This document shows positions 45,351 to 57,384 of a stretch of 64,000 nt of DNA, piece by piece. A program made the position numbers and the translations under genes. Below the pieces are notes generated by a model. It was not told the DNA's origin, searched no databases, and saw nothing but the letters and a program-made list of their open reading frames with translations. Source of the stretch: Pomphorhynchus laevis (lineage: Eukaryota > Acanthocephala > Palaeacanthocephala > Echinorhynchida > Pomphorhynchidae); the NCBI GenBank assembly GCA_012934845.2, contig WNNJ02000901.1, positions 186,001 through 250,000 on the forward strand. Direction: 5' to 3'. Position 1 is the stretch's first letter, and the number at the start of each line of letters is the position of its first letter.

Positions 45351-45607
45351 ATTATAGTAAATAATAAACTACTATATTATAATAATCCGGGTAAACGCAA
45401 GCCAAGAAGTCATGGTGATAAAAGGAATAGGAAAAATATAGTTAAAAATTTGGAAAATATAAGTATATAAATGAACGATTAGAAATATTAAAACAACTTT
45501 TAAGTGATAATAAGCTAAAAGATCTTTATGTAAATATAAGAAGTTTTTCTAAAGATTTCATATGTTCAATAAATCACAGATTGATTGACGACTATGATAT
45601 GCTAAGT

Positions 45608-46592
45608 GGTTGCCGACTTCATGACACCAGTACGGAACATCAAGATTTCAACGACGATATAAGGAGTACAATCGCTGAATTTAAATATGCTCTTTCAACG
45701 AAACCTTCCTCCCAAAACGATGAACAGCAAATCTCTATTCGGCGCTGCACAAACTCCTGATCAAAGAAGCAAAGCCCAAAATGTCGAATACGGCTGCTTG
45801 TTGTCTCCATATACGGTGCTTTTCTTGAAGCTATTCCGATTACCTCAACCGATGCGATCTATATTTGTATCTGACCAAAGACAAAGACGATCTATCTTTG
45901 TCGCTAACCGTTTCGTTAAGTCTAGGTGTACACGGCAGTCAGCCTTACGCGTGTTTATGTGATGACGTTTTAATGAAAGGAAACTTATACGCATTGAATT
46001 ACTGGGGTTCAGAAGCTCGTCATTTACGTTATTCGGAAACAAATCTACGCCTTCAAATAACGCTTCAAACCGCCAGAGTTCTCTCAATAATTGATCAGAC
46101 CTGTTTATCGCTAAGCGACGGCAACAAACCGGACGGCGCTAACGTTGTTACCCTGGGACACCGGCCGTATCTGGCTATGGAATTTTACATGCCTATACCA
46201 TGGCAGCCAGCTACCAGTTAACCGTCGTCTCTTTTGCAGGGGCCGTCGCCGCTCATCTCGTTGAAGAGAAGAAACAGACCAAGTACAACTATCTCGACGA
46301 GTGCCAATACTCGTTCACGCCCTTTCGGTTTAAGCACTCGGAGCGTTCAGTCCTGGCACAACGAAACTCTTGGGTGCGGTCGGAACAAAACTTATTTGTT
46401 CTACCGGAGACAGCCAGGCCCACTCATGGTTGACCCAACGAATAAATGCTGACATACTACGCGGAAACGCCGCCTGTTTTATTGAATCAAGCGAGGACCA
46501 ATCTATGGAAAAACCATTTCTGGACATTCTCAATGTAAACTTAAATTTCGTTTTTATTTATTTTATATTTATAAATGTATTACAATTTTAAT
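45608..46592 (+). pseudogene. REL subfamily A fragment inside a PLE
   Basis: Plus-strand remnants: the region around the knuckle (45940-46060, YACLCDD then RHLRYSE), SDGNKPDGANVVTLG with the PDG triplet of the nuclease (about 46120), and QRINADILRGNAACF near the C terminus (46440). Frames change repeatedly. It is related to 6483-7202 and 41845-42565. Confidence 0.62.
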
Positions 46593-47493
46593 CATACTAA
46601 ACGATTATGATAAGTTAAGTTGTTTAATAGGCAGTTATTGTATTTAAAAATACTATAATCGGGCAATAAATGTAAATAATAACAAAAAATATACACTGAC
46701 CATAAACTTCAAGTAAATGACCATCAAGTAAATATAAATATATGGATAAAATTGAATTAATAGAATCCTGAAATATTTTGATAAATCAAAATTATTTGAA
46801 AGTAGGGACATCTATATTTAGACAAGAAAAGGTGTTCCAATAGGTGGTAATAGTAGCCCACTTATAGCTGACTTGTTTTTGAGCTTTATAGAATATGAAT
46901 TTGTTCATAACTGTGTAAAAACTAAATCTAAACAATATAAATAAATGAAATACATGTTTCGATACATTGATGATATATGTGTATTTAATTCTAATAATTT
47001 TTATTCAATTAGTGAGCACATTTATCCAGAAAGCCTTATTCTTAACAAAACCAATATTAATGATAAAGAAGGTGTATATCTAGATATGAACATTAAATTA
47101 ACATTAACTAAAACTACTATTACTTTATATCGTAAAGATGACATATTTAAATTTACAATAAACATATTTTTGTATGAGCATTCATGCATACCATATAATA
47201 TAAAATATAATACATAAAATAATGAAATTTTAAGAATTGCAACAATTTGTAACGATATTATCTTTCTTCAAATTCATTTAAATAATTTAATAGATACAGA
47301 TTTTAAACTAGGTTACTATAAAAATAACATCAAGCAGAAAATAGTAAAATATATAAATAACCACATAATATAAAGAATAAATTTAAACTCTTAAGTGGCA
47401 AATTTTTATGGATTGATAATAAATAATACACTTTGTATTAGAATAAGATACTAGATAGTTTTATCAGAGGAAATACGTCATTAGCATGTATTT

Positions 47494-47550
47494 GGCCCCT
47501 CTGCTATGTTGGATTGAGGAGTTAGGGGCCGAAACCTGATAGCATAGCAG
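47494..47550 (+). ncRNA. 57-nt pseudoknot-capable motif, PLE copy 4
   Basis: GGCCCC (47494-47499) pairs with GGGGCC (47525-47530); CTGCTATG (47501-47508) pairs with CATAGCAG (47543-47550). The 5' hairpin 47471-47493 has AAATACGT/ATGTATTT, where a G-U pair replaces A-U. Confidence 0.58.
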
Positions 47551-47905
47551 TTCCTCCTGATGACCTCTAATTCTTATTCTGATACAACGTTTGCTATTTA
47601 TTAGTCAATTCATAAAAATTACTTTTATTTTAAATTTCAATTTTTTTATTTTATATAATTTACATAAAATTTTATAACAATTATTATAATTATTTATTAT
47701 TTATTTTTAAATTTTGATTTATTGATTAGCATTATTATTTATTTATTTTTATTTATTTAATTTTATAATTATATTAAATACGTAGACTAAGTTAGCTGAT
47801 TTGATTTATTAAGAATGTACATTTTTTGAGTAAATTTAAAAGTTACCTTTGAGAAAATTAAAAAGTATTGATACCTTTGAGAAAATTTAAAATTACCGCT
47901 ACCTC

Positions 47906-48151
47906 TCAGAAAATAGCAGCTACATTTTGTTTATAAAACTTTGCAATTTCGTGGTGCGCTAGGACAATTGATGTTGTGTGCTGCCTACTGAGTATGTCAA
48001 TATACTCGTTTACTGTAAGGCGACCCTTCATTAAGAGTATGAAATTCCGTTGTAGAACTGCATACTCGTCCTCACCTGATATCTGATCAACAATTTCTCT
48101 TATAGGTGGCCGAAATAAATCCGGTATCACCGAGAAAATTGCATGCATCAT
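47906..48151 (-). CDS. Hypothetical 82-codon frame
   Basis: An open frame (MMHAIFSVIPDLFRPPIREI at the start) reads upstream in the same frame to about 48180. Composition looks protein-like, but there is no recognised domain. It may be an exon or a relic of an unrecognised element next to a REL fragment. Low confidence. Confidence 0.25.
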   Translation of the reverse strand: MMHAIFSVIPDLFRPPIREIVDQISGEDEYAVLQRNFILLMKGRLTVNEYIDILSRQHTTSIVLAHHEIAKFYKQNVAAIF

Positions 48152-48429
48152 CCCATGGTCTCTACCTGAGGGTAGAGATTTTAAAAAAATCTCTATTTTC
48201 CTATGTCTTGACGCTTACACAAGTGTCGGGAAGCATTTAAACAGGTATTTATAGCCAGAGAAAATATCACGTAATTAAGTGTGTGAAGTTCCATGTGTAA
48301 GAGGTAGAAGATAGTTTAAAGAACTATGTAAATATAGTTGCAATAAATAAAGTACTTTGAAACTCAACCAGTACTAAGGAACATAGTGGTCTATGTAGTA
48401 TAGACGCTAGTCCAACAAACTTAGGCATA

Positions 48430-48850
48430 AGATTGTTGGCTCAGCGAAATGTTTGCGCTATCTCAGTGTACACCTTCCCACTCATAATCACGGATAACAA
48501 TTTAGTTAGCGACAGTAATAGTATGCCCGCAGTAGGTCCAGCTGTATAAACGAGTAAATCTCGCATGTGCATAAATGTCAAACCATCGGGTCCTCGTGCC
48601 GATGAGAATGGAAAAGAGTTTAACACAGAGAGGAGAGATTTCACTGTTACTACAGACAAAGGTCTGTTAAGTTCCACTGCTGGTATCGAAAGTTTAGTGT
48701 TAGACTTGTTCATTTGGTGAAGGCGTAGAAGTTCTACGTGAGTAGCGTTATGGTACGATAAAAATGTACTGCACATAGTCCGAACAGCTCCTCGGATGTT
48801 GCCGTATTCCATCTTTTCAAATACTTTTTGAAGAAGTTGTTCTTTGATTT
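48430..48850 (-). pseudogene. REL element, N-terminal RT region
   Basis: Contains KMEYGNIRGAVRTMCS and SFPFSSARGPDGLTFMHMRD, the PDGL string preceding the fingers in REL-type RTs, followed by the helix LLSLTKLLSVIMSGKVYTEI. Only this 5' part of the element is present. Confidence 0.65.
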
Positions 48851-49479
48851 CGTCTGTCGAAGGTTCTTCCTTTCGTTGTTCAGATATACTAGACGGCTAC
48901 TCAGAAATAATTGGCAGCTGGTAGCAAATGAATGCGTTGCGAAGTGCTGCCGAGAGAGAAATACTCCCAGATGAATCTGCGTGTTTCCGATGCTCTCGAA
49001 GGGCTGTCTTTGGAAAACTTAATAGAAGCCATCAGGTTAACTCATCAGACGGATCGCACATGAATAGAGTTCAATAATTCGACTAGTTAAACCGAGACAG
49101 CAGGTCGAGCTCCACAAGGGATGCGGCAGATGACGTGCACGTTGTCGGGCAAGAGTTTCAGGCTGAAGGAGCGCCCGTTGGTCGGCACAGGGCTGATTTG
49201 GTTGTCTGTTGGATGCTCGATTATTTCGGGCGAAATTATGTCAATCGACCGCATACCGGCTCAAGCGCAGCCTAGCGAAGGAACGTGTTTTTAAAGAAGA
49301 CCGTTCGCTGTATAAGCAGTAACGCCTGCAGATTGAACACCGAGCACGCGTTGAAATACATTGTGAAGTTGAAGCGGTTGGTGTTTTAGTCGCATTCGAA
49401 TAGTCTGGAAGATCGCTAGATCCAACCGTCGATTGGGTCGACGTCAAAATCAATCTCGAATATATCGATCATTTTTCAA

Positions 49480-52320
49480 TAAGCCAAGTGAGCTTGATGC
49501 TTATCTTAGTTAATCAGGAGCTCAAGCTATATGGGAGCACTGCTATTCTTGTTTTCAAGCTTTTCTGAATGTTACTATTGAACAACCTTCGAAATTGAAG
49601 TACGCTTTACTAATGAACCATATATCAACAATAATTCATGAGCATGTATGTCATTGTACCACATTTGAAGCTGCAATATCTGAACTTACCAGTATTTTTG
49701 TCAAGAATAAGAGCGATATAGTTTCACGATACCTTCTTCAATCAATCGACAAGCACAAAACATGAGGATTGATCAATTCACAAATCAATTGGAACTGATA
49801 TGCAACAGTACTGATTTTCAAGATACATCAACATTTGAACAGCGCAATATATTCTTACGAGATGCATTTATAGCTGGTTTATCTTCTGTTCAAATTCGTC
49901 AGGGATTATTGAAAGCAGGATATATCGAGAAAGAAAATAAATATGAGATGGCTAGATCAATGTAAGTTGCACACGAGCAGTTATTATTTGCAACCAGCTA
50001 GACTGAATCAACAAACTCCGTGGTAAATATTATACAAAACCGGTCCATATTAGATGCAAAAGAAGAGAGTTTGTGCTCAATGTCCATAAGAAGTATAAAT
50101 AAAAAACGGAATTGATAAACATTTCGCCAAAGTATAGAGATCGAACACTTTCGTATCGAGTCAATTGTTGTAATTTTCAAGACTTTACATGCAATTCGAA
50201 GCCTTCGCTCAATAATCTACCCGTAGACATCAAATTGTATGGACATATTATTTCTGTTTTGGTGAATGCAGGCAACACTGCAAACTTCGAGGATCTTCAA
50301 GTTGCAAAGGAAAAACTGTTTCGATTAAATATATGTTTAAAACTACAGCAATGGCAAATAGTAGTTATTTATAGACAATAACATCAAACAGTACAATCGA
50401 CTTCATTCTTAAAGGTAAGCAATATAAATATTGTAATGACTTATTAATGACCTTTTTAACTATTGTAGATTTTAACGAATAAAACCTTCTGTGGTTTGTT
50501 GTCTCTATTTTACAACACTTTATTCGTTGAATTGTTCTCAATGGACTCGATGCTTCGCCCAAGTAAGTTTGAAGGCAAACCTGAAACGACATCTGCCGAG
50601 TGAAAGCACTGGCTACAATCATTCGAGAACTGCATGGACGAGATGTCGGCTTCCAATGCCTCTCGCCATTCTAACAAGCTGTACCTACTGATCAACTACA
50701 TCTCAACGAATGTCTATGAACTCATTGCAGAGCGCAATACGTGTGAGGAAGCTAGATTTATTCTGACAACTACATTCCTCAAGCCACCGAATATAATCCA
50801 TGTCCGACATCGACTATCCACTAAAAAACAAGGTAGTGACGAAATCATTAGTGACTTTATTCGCCAGCTCAACATCCTATCTAAGGACTGTGACTTTCAA
50901 GAAGTATTAGCTAAAGTACGCGCAGATGAAGCAATTAGAGAAGCCTTCATAGCTAGTCTTAAGGATCCTCAGATCAGACAAAAGCTTCTGGAGCAAAAAG
51001 CATTGACCCTCGAAATTGCCACCAACATTGCTCGAACAATGGATGCGGCTCAAATCGAGGCACAAAAGTATGTGCAGGATCCCTCTACAAACGAATTCTC
51101 TGCTCTAACCAACAACTCAACCCACAGCGCATCCTAAGAGATTCCTGAATGCGCTGCTGCCCCCATATTCCAAACAACTCGTTCAGACCCAAAGAGCACC
51201 GAGAAATGCCAATTTTGTGAAAGGTCCTATCACCATCGATCCAAATGCCCGGCCAAAGACGCCAGTTGCTACAAATGTGAAAAGCGTGGTCACTTTGCAC
51301 ACGTGTGTAGCTTATCGCAAACTCAATGCTCAGCTCTAAGTGTGAATATACTAGCAACCTCATACCCGCTAACAATGCACATATACAGTTCGGTACACAT
51401 GAAAATTGGTAATATCAAGATATCCGAGCTCGTCGACAGTGGCAGCCTAAGCAACTTTATCGCATTAGATACGCTCAATCGCCTCAATATTCGGATGTAC
51501 TCATCAAAAAAGAACCATCAATCTAGCATCTGCTGATCAAACGTCAACAACCATTGGCCATTGTTATTTAAGCATGCATGATGGACATAGACTATAGAAG
51601 ACTAAAGCTCCTGGTGCTACCTAAACTATGCTCACCGCTCATCCTTGGTCAGGAATTCATGAAAAGTAATGCTGAAGTATCATTCCTATACACAGACGGA
51701 CAAAAACCCGCCCTAGATATCTGCACTGTAGGCCATCTCAATGTCGACCACAACTCTTCAGCAACCTATCTAGTGACATACATCCCATCTCTACAAAATC
51801 AAACTATCAGTCGAAATTAGACCACGTGTATATCAAAGAAGAAATACGCAAATTGCTATCATCAGACATAATCGAAAAGTTGAATTCACCCTGGCGCGCA
51901 CAAGTTTTTGTCGTAAAATCAAGAAATAAAAGTCGTATGGTAGTAGATTACTCGAGGACAATCAACAGATTTACCGAACCTGACGCATTTCCAATGCCAA
52001 AAATCAATGATCTCATAAAGCAACTAGTAAAGTATAAATACTTTTCCAAGCTAGACTTACAATCTGCATATTATCAGTGCCCACTTAATAAAGAAGAAAA
52101 AGTATATACTGCCTTCGAGGCCAATGGCCAGCTGTACCAGTATAAGAGAATCCCGTTCGGCCTTACAAACTCAGTGGCCGCTTTTCAGCGAGTCATGGCT
52201 GGCATCATCCAGGATAACCATCTCAGTGCAACCTTTGTTTACGTCGACGATATTGTAGTGGCTGGTGGAGATATGACGGAACACGATGCTAACTTAGAGG
52301 CCTTCCGAAAGGTACTGTGA
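49480..52320 (+). mobile_element. Broken Ty3/gypsy element
   Basis: This fossil is related to the element at 9.0-12.8 kb but on the plus strand. Its parts are gag-like segments (about 49.5-51.1 kb), a zinc-knuckle pair (about 51.2 kb), an aspartic protease region (about 51.4 kb) and a reverse transcriptase region that ends near 52320. RNase H, integrase and LTRs were not seen. It has several breaks and looks older than the 9-kb copy. A diverged gag-like segment at 49.5-50.0 kb precedes a better preserved one at 50.5-51.1 kb, so two insertions may be involved. Confidence 0.8.
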
Positions 52321-52379
52321 TAGACACTAGAACAGATTGCCTTCAATCTCAAGATCAAAGGACAATTAAAGGTAAATAA

Positions 52380-53010
52380 AGTGAACGGTTTAATATTAGA
52401 TCTGTGATTTCATTGAAAAATAGGCAATACGTTGGAGATGAACCTGGGCGATATGTGATTGCAAGTTGAATAGGAAAATCAAATGAAGATTTACAGGGCA
52501 GCAATTAAAATGTATTGCGATGTAAGGTGAAATAGATTGTCTAAAGAAACGCAGGGATACGAGCGAAAGCGACGATTCCGTTATGATTAGAAGAAGTAGT
52601 TTATTTAGTTGAGCCAATGGGCGAGTGGAGTCAACAAGAGAAAATCCGAAATAACGTAGGTTACGTACCACAAGGTCGTCAGAATTAGTATGCTAGGATT
52701 CAGTGAGACAAAAGATCAAGTGATTGTTGTGTGTAGAGATCAGCAAGCCAATTTTACGAAAAATTAAATAGAATGTTAGGAAGAGCTAGACTTAAGGAGC
52801 GTTTTGTATCATTGTTGGCTAGATAAGGAGATGAAGAGGACAGATCGCCAACGGATTTTTGGACGTAGATAGCTACACGAAAATTTCCATTTACATTTTT
52901 GATGGCGAGATATGACTCGCCATTGACTTCGCGTTGAAGCTTTCCAAGACTTCGCGTTGACGCTTTTCCAGATTTCACCTATGTATTTATAATATTGATG
53001 AATACATATA
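52380..53010 (-). pseudogene. LINE family Y fragment (5' region)
   Basis: The minus strand contains REVNGESYLAIKNVNGNFRV, parallel to NGESYLSIRKINGNFHV of the 60-62 kb LINE, plus TRPLAQLNKLLLLI. Frames change. This is the part just before the endonuclease. Confidence 0.55.
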
Positions 53011-53039
53011 TATCCACTATTGAATGATAAATTCATATA

Positions 53040-53900
53040 ATATATTTATAAGATTAATAAAATTCATAAATAATTTTTATACATTAAGGTTCATTTATCT
53101 TTTTGAATATCTATTAGAATATCTTAAAAATATCTAATAACCTGATATAATTTATTTAAAATAATAATCATCTGCCGCCACGGGCGATGAGGGAGGATCA
53201 ACATCAAATCGTTATTACAACACTACAATGTTAATAGGCAAGAAATTAATAATACTGATTCACATGTCGTTAAGCTGCAATAGGGATAGTGTTTTTAAAT
53301 GAATGCAAGTTCGAGCATGTAAGAGCTGTTTGCTCTTAAATAATACTGTTTTCTTCCATAAACACTATTTACAAATACAGGCGGATTATGGTATATGGCA
53401 CATAATTCTATTTGAGCAAAACTTTCCATGAAAACCGTCAAGAGAAAATCTCATTATACATGCTTGCGTTCTTTGACTACCAAACTTCCAAATGTTCGGG
53501 AGTTCAACGGCATGCGTAAATTGGATAGCACTATCCGGTAAGAGTTGCTTCGAATCCCAATTCGATATACGCGAACGAAACGCTGCCGTCTATATCAAGG
53601 AGAAACGTTTTCGCAGGATAAACTGCAAGGATTGCTCTCTAGTAAGAGAGCAATCCTTGCTAATAGTTAAGACAACATTACGCATCTTCTATAAATAATT
53701 CATTTATAAATAATTTAGCTTCTCGGAATAATTTATGCTGTTTTGTTAAAACAATATTGCGCAGCATCTATCATCAATCATACCAAGATCAATAAACTTT
53801 CTAAGACAAATAAATATACTCGATATAGAGTCGACTGAAACTGTCCTTACAAACACCATCTCAGACCTCAACTCCTTTGTTCAAAATATGGCCGACAAAT
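53040..53900. other. Unassigned stretch with a perfect palindrome
   Basis: No gene was recognised; a 68-codon plus-strand frame (53492-53698) spans the palindrome and is probably chance. Confidence 0.3.
53625..53660. repeat. Perfect hairpin, 16-bp arms, 4-bp loop
   Basis: GCAAGGATTGCTCTCT (53625-53640), spacer AGTA, then AGAGAGCAATCCTTGC (53645-53660). The arms pair without mismatch. Confidence 0.95.
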
Positions 53901-53954
53901 TTAATCCTCTATCTCAACACATCAATTTCAGTAATTATTGTTTTTCATCCTGAT

Positions 53955-54130
53955 CTAATTAGGGGTTTGATGACCTCTAGTCCTTATTCTGATACATCGT
54001 CTATTATTTATTAGTCAATTCCTAAAAATTGTCTTTTATTTTAAATTTCAATATTTTGACTTGATATAATTTATATTAAATCTTAAATAAAATTATAAAA
54101 TTATATATTATTTATACTTATTTAATTATT
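53955..54130 (+). mobile_element. PLE end fragment
   Basis: Contains GATGACCTCTAGTCCTTATT and the AT-rich terminal sequence of the PLE family. No coding part and no complete 57-nt motif. Confidence 0.6.
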
Positions 54131-54289
54131 ATTTTTTTCGATAAATATCTGATTTATATTAAAACAATCATTATAATCATAGAATCAAAAATAAATCAGC
54201 AAAATCTAAAGCAGAAAAGCTTCCAACAGGCATGTCGCGTTTCCGAGCTGAATAGCGATGCCTATTATTTGAATCAAATATCGGCCAGC

Positions 54290-55880
54290 TCTGAAATCTC
54301 CTGTTGCATATTTCCAGAGTTCTTCGACCAACGCAATTCGGTGTGGGCTTTCGGTCTGCCATCGAACTCGCCATTCATTCTGCCCGCGACTACTTTATGT
54401 TGCATCCGGGGTATCATTTAGTCAAACTAGATTTTGCCAACGCCTTAACTCGGTTAATCGAAATTGTATTTTGGACGCCGTGCAACTCTACATTCATGAG
54501 ATCCTTCCTTTCGTAGCTTTATGCTACGGTAGTGATCCACGCCTTCTCTTTGGTGAAAACAGCATTTGGCCGCGAAACGGTGTTCAACCGGGCGACACCA
54601 TCGGTCCACTACTCTTCGCTCTAGCTTTAAAGAAAATGACTGAATGGCCCATGTTCGCAACATCTACTCGATTCTTTACTACCGCAGTTATTTCGCCTCT
54701 ACACTCACGCAACGTACTGAACTCGCCATTAGATCCATCTCAGCAGACCGCCAGCGCACTCGTCACAGCAATTGACCAATTACGCTTGGTCGGATCCAGA
54801 CTGGTCAAGACGCGTTTTATATTTTGCGTCACAGTTCTGGACTACCCAAAATTCAGCACCTTCTGCGTACAGCACCTTGTTTCCTCCACAAAGATATACT
54901 GCAACAATTTGACAATACGACGCGAAGCTTATGTGAAAGCGTCCTAAACGTATCTCTCAATGAACGAGCCTTTGCCAGACGAGTCTTCCGATCAAATTTG
55001 GGGGTGGGTGGGTATCGTGAGGTTAGAGGAGGTAGCTATCCCAGCCTTTGTCGCATCGATTCGTGCCACTCACGATGAAGTGAAGGCCCTACCCCCGTGG
55101 GTGGTCTAGTCAACCAACCTTGCTTATCATCGCTTCTTTCTGTCACGGCCATTAGCTTGTGGGAGTACTGCTTCTCAGAGGAAGCTCCAGTGTACCAAAA
55201 CCTTTAATCACACTGGACAATTCCATATTTTGCGTCGCAGCACACAGCTCTTTTACAAAGTGCGGAAGATGGCCTTGATCGTGCTAGATCACTGTCACTC
55301 CACAACGAGTTTACAGGATCTTTCCTGGAAGCTATTATTTCCAAACCTTTCATTACAAGACTGGATGATAGGTCTTTCGAGCTGGCGATCTCTCTTCGTT
55401 TGGGTCGGCTTTACAATGCGGCTGTCAGATGTGATTGCGCGTCGAATTATGATGTTCTCCACACACTGAATTGTCGACACGCCAGTTCGAGATTTTCGCG
55501 TCACACCGCAGTCAACCATCAGCTTAAGTTCGCCGTGATTTCTGCCGGATACCCCTGCAGGCCGGGACCCATCGGATTATCGCGATCGGACGGTAATCGC
55601 CATGATTAAACTACATTAGTCTCGTGGACCAACGGTAAACGCCTGGTATATGACTTCACGAGCCCAAATACTTTGCGTCCAAGCAGGTGCGCACATTCTT
55701 TACAGGGCCCAGGCATTGTTGCAAGCATCGCGAAGGAGCGCAAACGGGCAAAATACGCATGCTTGGAACCATCTACTATAATGTTTCAACCATTGACACG
55801 CTGGGTTGTCCTGGCCTAGCAACGGTTAAATTATTGATTATTAAATTATTTTGTTTATCATTATATTTAATTTATAAATA
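54290..55880 (+). mobile_element. REL-type retroelement fragment (subfamily A), RT to nuclease
   Basis: This is the longest REL copy of the window. Plus-strand text runs LRPTQFGVGFRSAIELAIHS (54320), motif A region VKLDFANAL (54420), GVQPGDTIGPLLFALAL (motif B, 54580), a thumb region near 54950-55090 (LNERAFARR), and the knuckle plus nuclease at 55400-55800 (CDCASNYDVLHTLNCRH, GKRLVYDFTSPNTL). Motif C was not recognised; frames change many times. It is inactive. Confidence 0.75.
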
Positions 55881-56219
55881 ATTTAATATAAGTAGATTCA
55901 GTTACCCGATCTGATTATCAATTCAGATGAAAGTCAGTCAGAGTTACTTCAGTCCAATTTCCTGTTATCATCAAACTTAAGACGATCAGAACATGGTAGA
56001 TATCAGTTCTAACGTAAACAATGTCTTCTGATAACAAACGTAATTAAATATTCATCACTAAACAATCTCCTAAAAATAGAACATGATATTTTAAGTGTTA
56101 AGAATATCTTTATCAGTATCTTAGCAATATCAAAGATCTGAATCCTAGAGTTATCAATCTATACCGCGTAGGTACCAAACACAGCGAATGTTAAACTGAG
56201 ACTTCTCAAAGTCGCTCTC

Positions 56220-57110
56220 GCCAATTCATCAATGTGCTCAGCGGTTCTCAAAATGTCTTATTTACTGAAGGGAACAAGTCTTCGTTTGCGGGTGGGCATA
56301 GATCTTCGTACACTTTGCGCCGCTCCATCGGGCCAAGTTGCTCGATGAGTGATCACCTGTTCGAATCCTTTAGACTCGGCAGTTCGCACACAGTTCTCGA
56401 TCGCCTACAGCTCCTAACTCTCTGCCTGTAAAAGTCAAAATACTATTAACAAAGATACAAATACTACTGAATATAACCGACTCACTGTTTGACTCAGCTG
56501 ACACCAACAAGGCTGATATTATTGTCCATACCGAAACTTGGCTTCACCTCTCTCTATATATATGATGCGGAAATCTCTATTTACGGATTTACCTTTACTC
56601 ATATCGATAGAATAAACCGTAGAGGTAGCGGTGCCCTCATTTATGTACTGATGTATTATGCATTTATCAAATATTGATGTTATTTTCTTCGATTTATTAA
56701 ATACGCGAGATAGATTAATCTACAGTATTCTTCTTCATGATCTAATAAACTGTGGTATTAGTAATTCAATTCTCGAGTGGATGCCCTTATTCATCACTAA
56801 CCGTCCTGCTGCTGGAAAAATCAGTGAATATATGCCGACATGAGCTCCATTTTCAAAAGGAATCCCTTTAGAAGGTTCCATTCTAAGTATCTTGTTGCTT
56901 AATGCTTATATAAACGATCTTCCTGGTGCATTATCTAGTAGCTACTCATTTCTCTATGCAGATGACTCGAATATGTAGAGGTCAGTTGAAGACATAATAC
57001 ACACTGTGCTCTTGCATGAAGACTAAATCGACTAAATAATTGGTGTCTTAGTAAATGCTTCCGGTTTAATCCAGACAAATGTATACATCTTTACATTGAA
57101 TATCCTAAAC
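56220..57110 (+). pseudogene. CR1/Jockey-group LINE fragment with an internal deletion
   Basis: Endonuclease text (ADIIVHTETWLHLSLY, 56515) jumps directly to RT text at 56670: IDVIFFDLLNTRDRLIYSIL (motif A region), GIPLEGSILSILLLNAYIND (motif B) and FLYADDSN (motif C, about 56955). The middle of the ORF is deleted. The 3' part is cut off by a PLE end. Confidence 0.65.
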
Positions 57111-57117
57111 ATTTTCC

Positions 57118-57325
57118 TTACAACGTCTGTTATTTATTAGTCAATAAAAATGACGTTTATTTTAAATTTTATTTTTATTTTTTAACTTGATTTAAATTAT
57201 AGAAAATCTAAAAACAATTATTAATTTTATTATTTAATTATTAAATTTTGATTTAGCATTATTATGTTTTGTTTATTTTATAATTATATTAAATACGTAG
57301 ACTCAGTTAGCTGATTTAATTTGTA
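57118..57325 (+). mobile_element. PLE terminal fragment, first of two in tandem
   Basis: Starts CAACGTCTGTTATTTATTAG and ends TACGTAGACTCAGTTAGCTG. The same terminal sequence recurs at 57946-58165 in the same orientation, as expected for PLEs that insert as head-to-tail partial tandems. Confidence 0.72.
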
Positions 57326-57384
57326 TTATAAATTATTAAACTAAAGAAAATCAGTTACTCTCCATCAAATTTTCTAGCGTTAAA

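Larger units (their letters stand above)
45360..47800 (+). mobile_element. Naiad-type PLE split by a REL insertion
   Basis: The linker (45360-45606, KPRSHGDKRNRKN-like) breaks off at CGACTATGATATGCTAAG and resumes at about 46596 with CGATTATGATAAGTTAAG, an imperfect target duplication. RT text follows: GVPIGGNSSPLIADLFLSFI (46830), MFRYIDDICVFN (46950) and IYPESLILNKTNINDKEG. A 57-nt structured motif and the terminal sequence TACGTAGACTAAGTTAGCTG end near 47800. Confidence 0.75.

Noticed and set aside
53540-53575. Possible tRNA (GCTTCGAATCCC resembles a B box)
   Set aside because: No A box or cloverleaf could be built around it.
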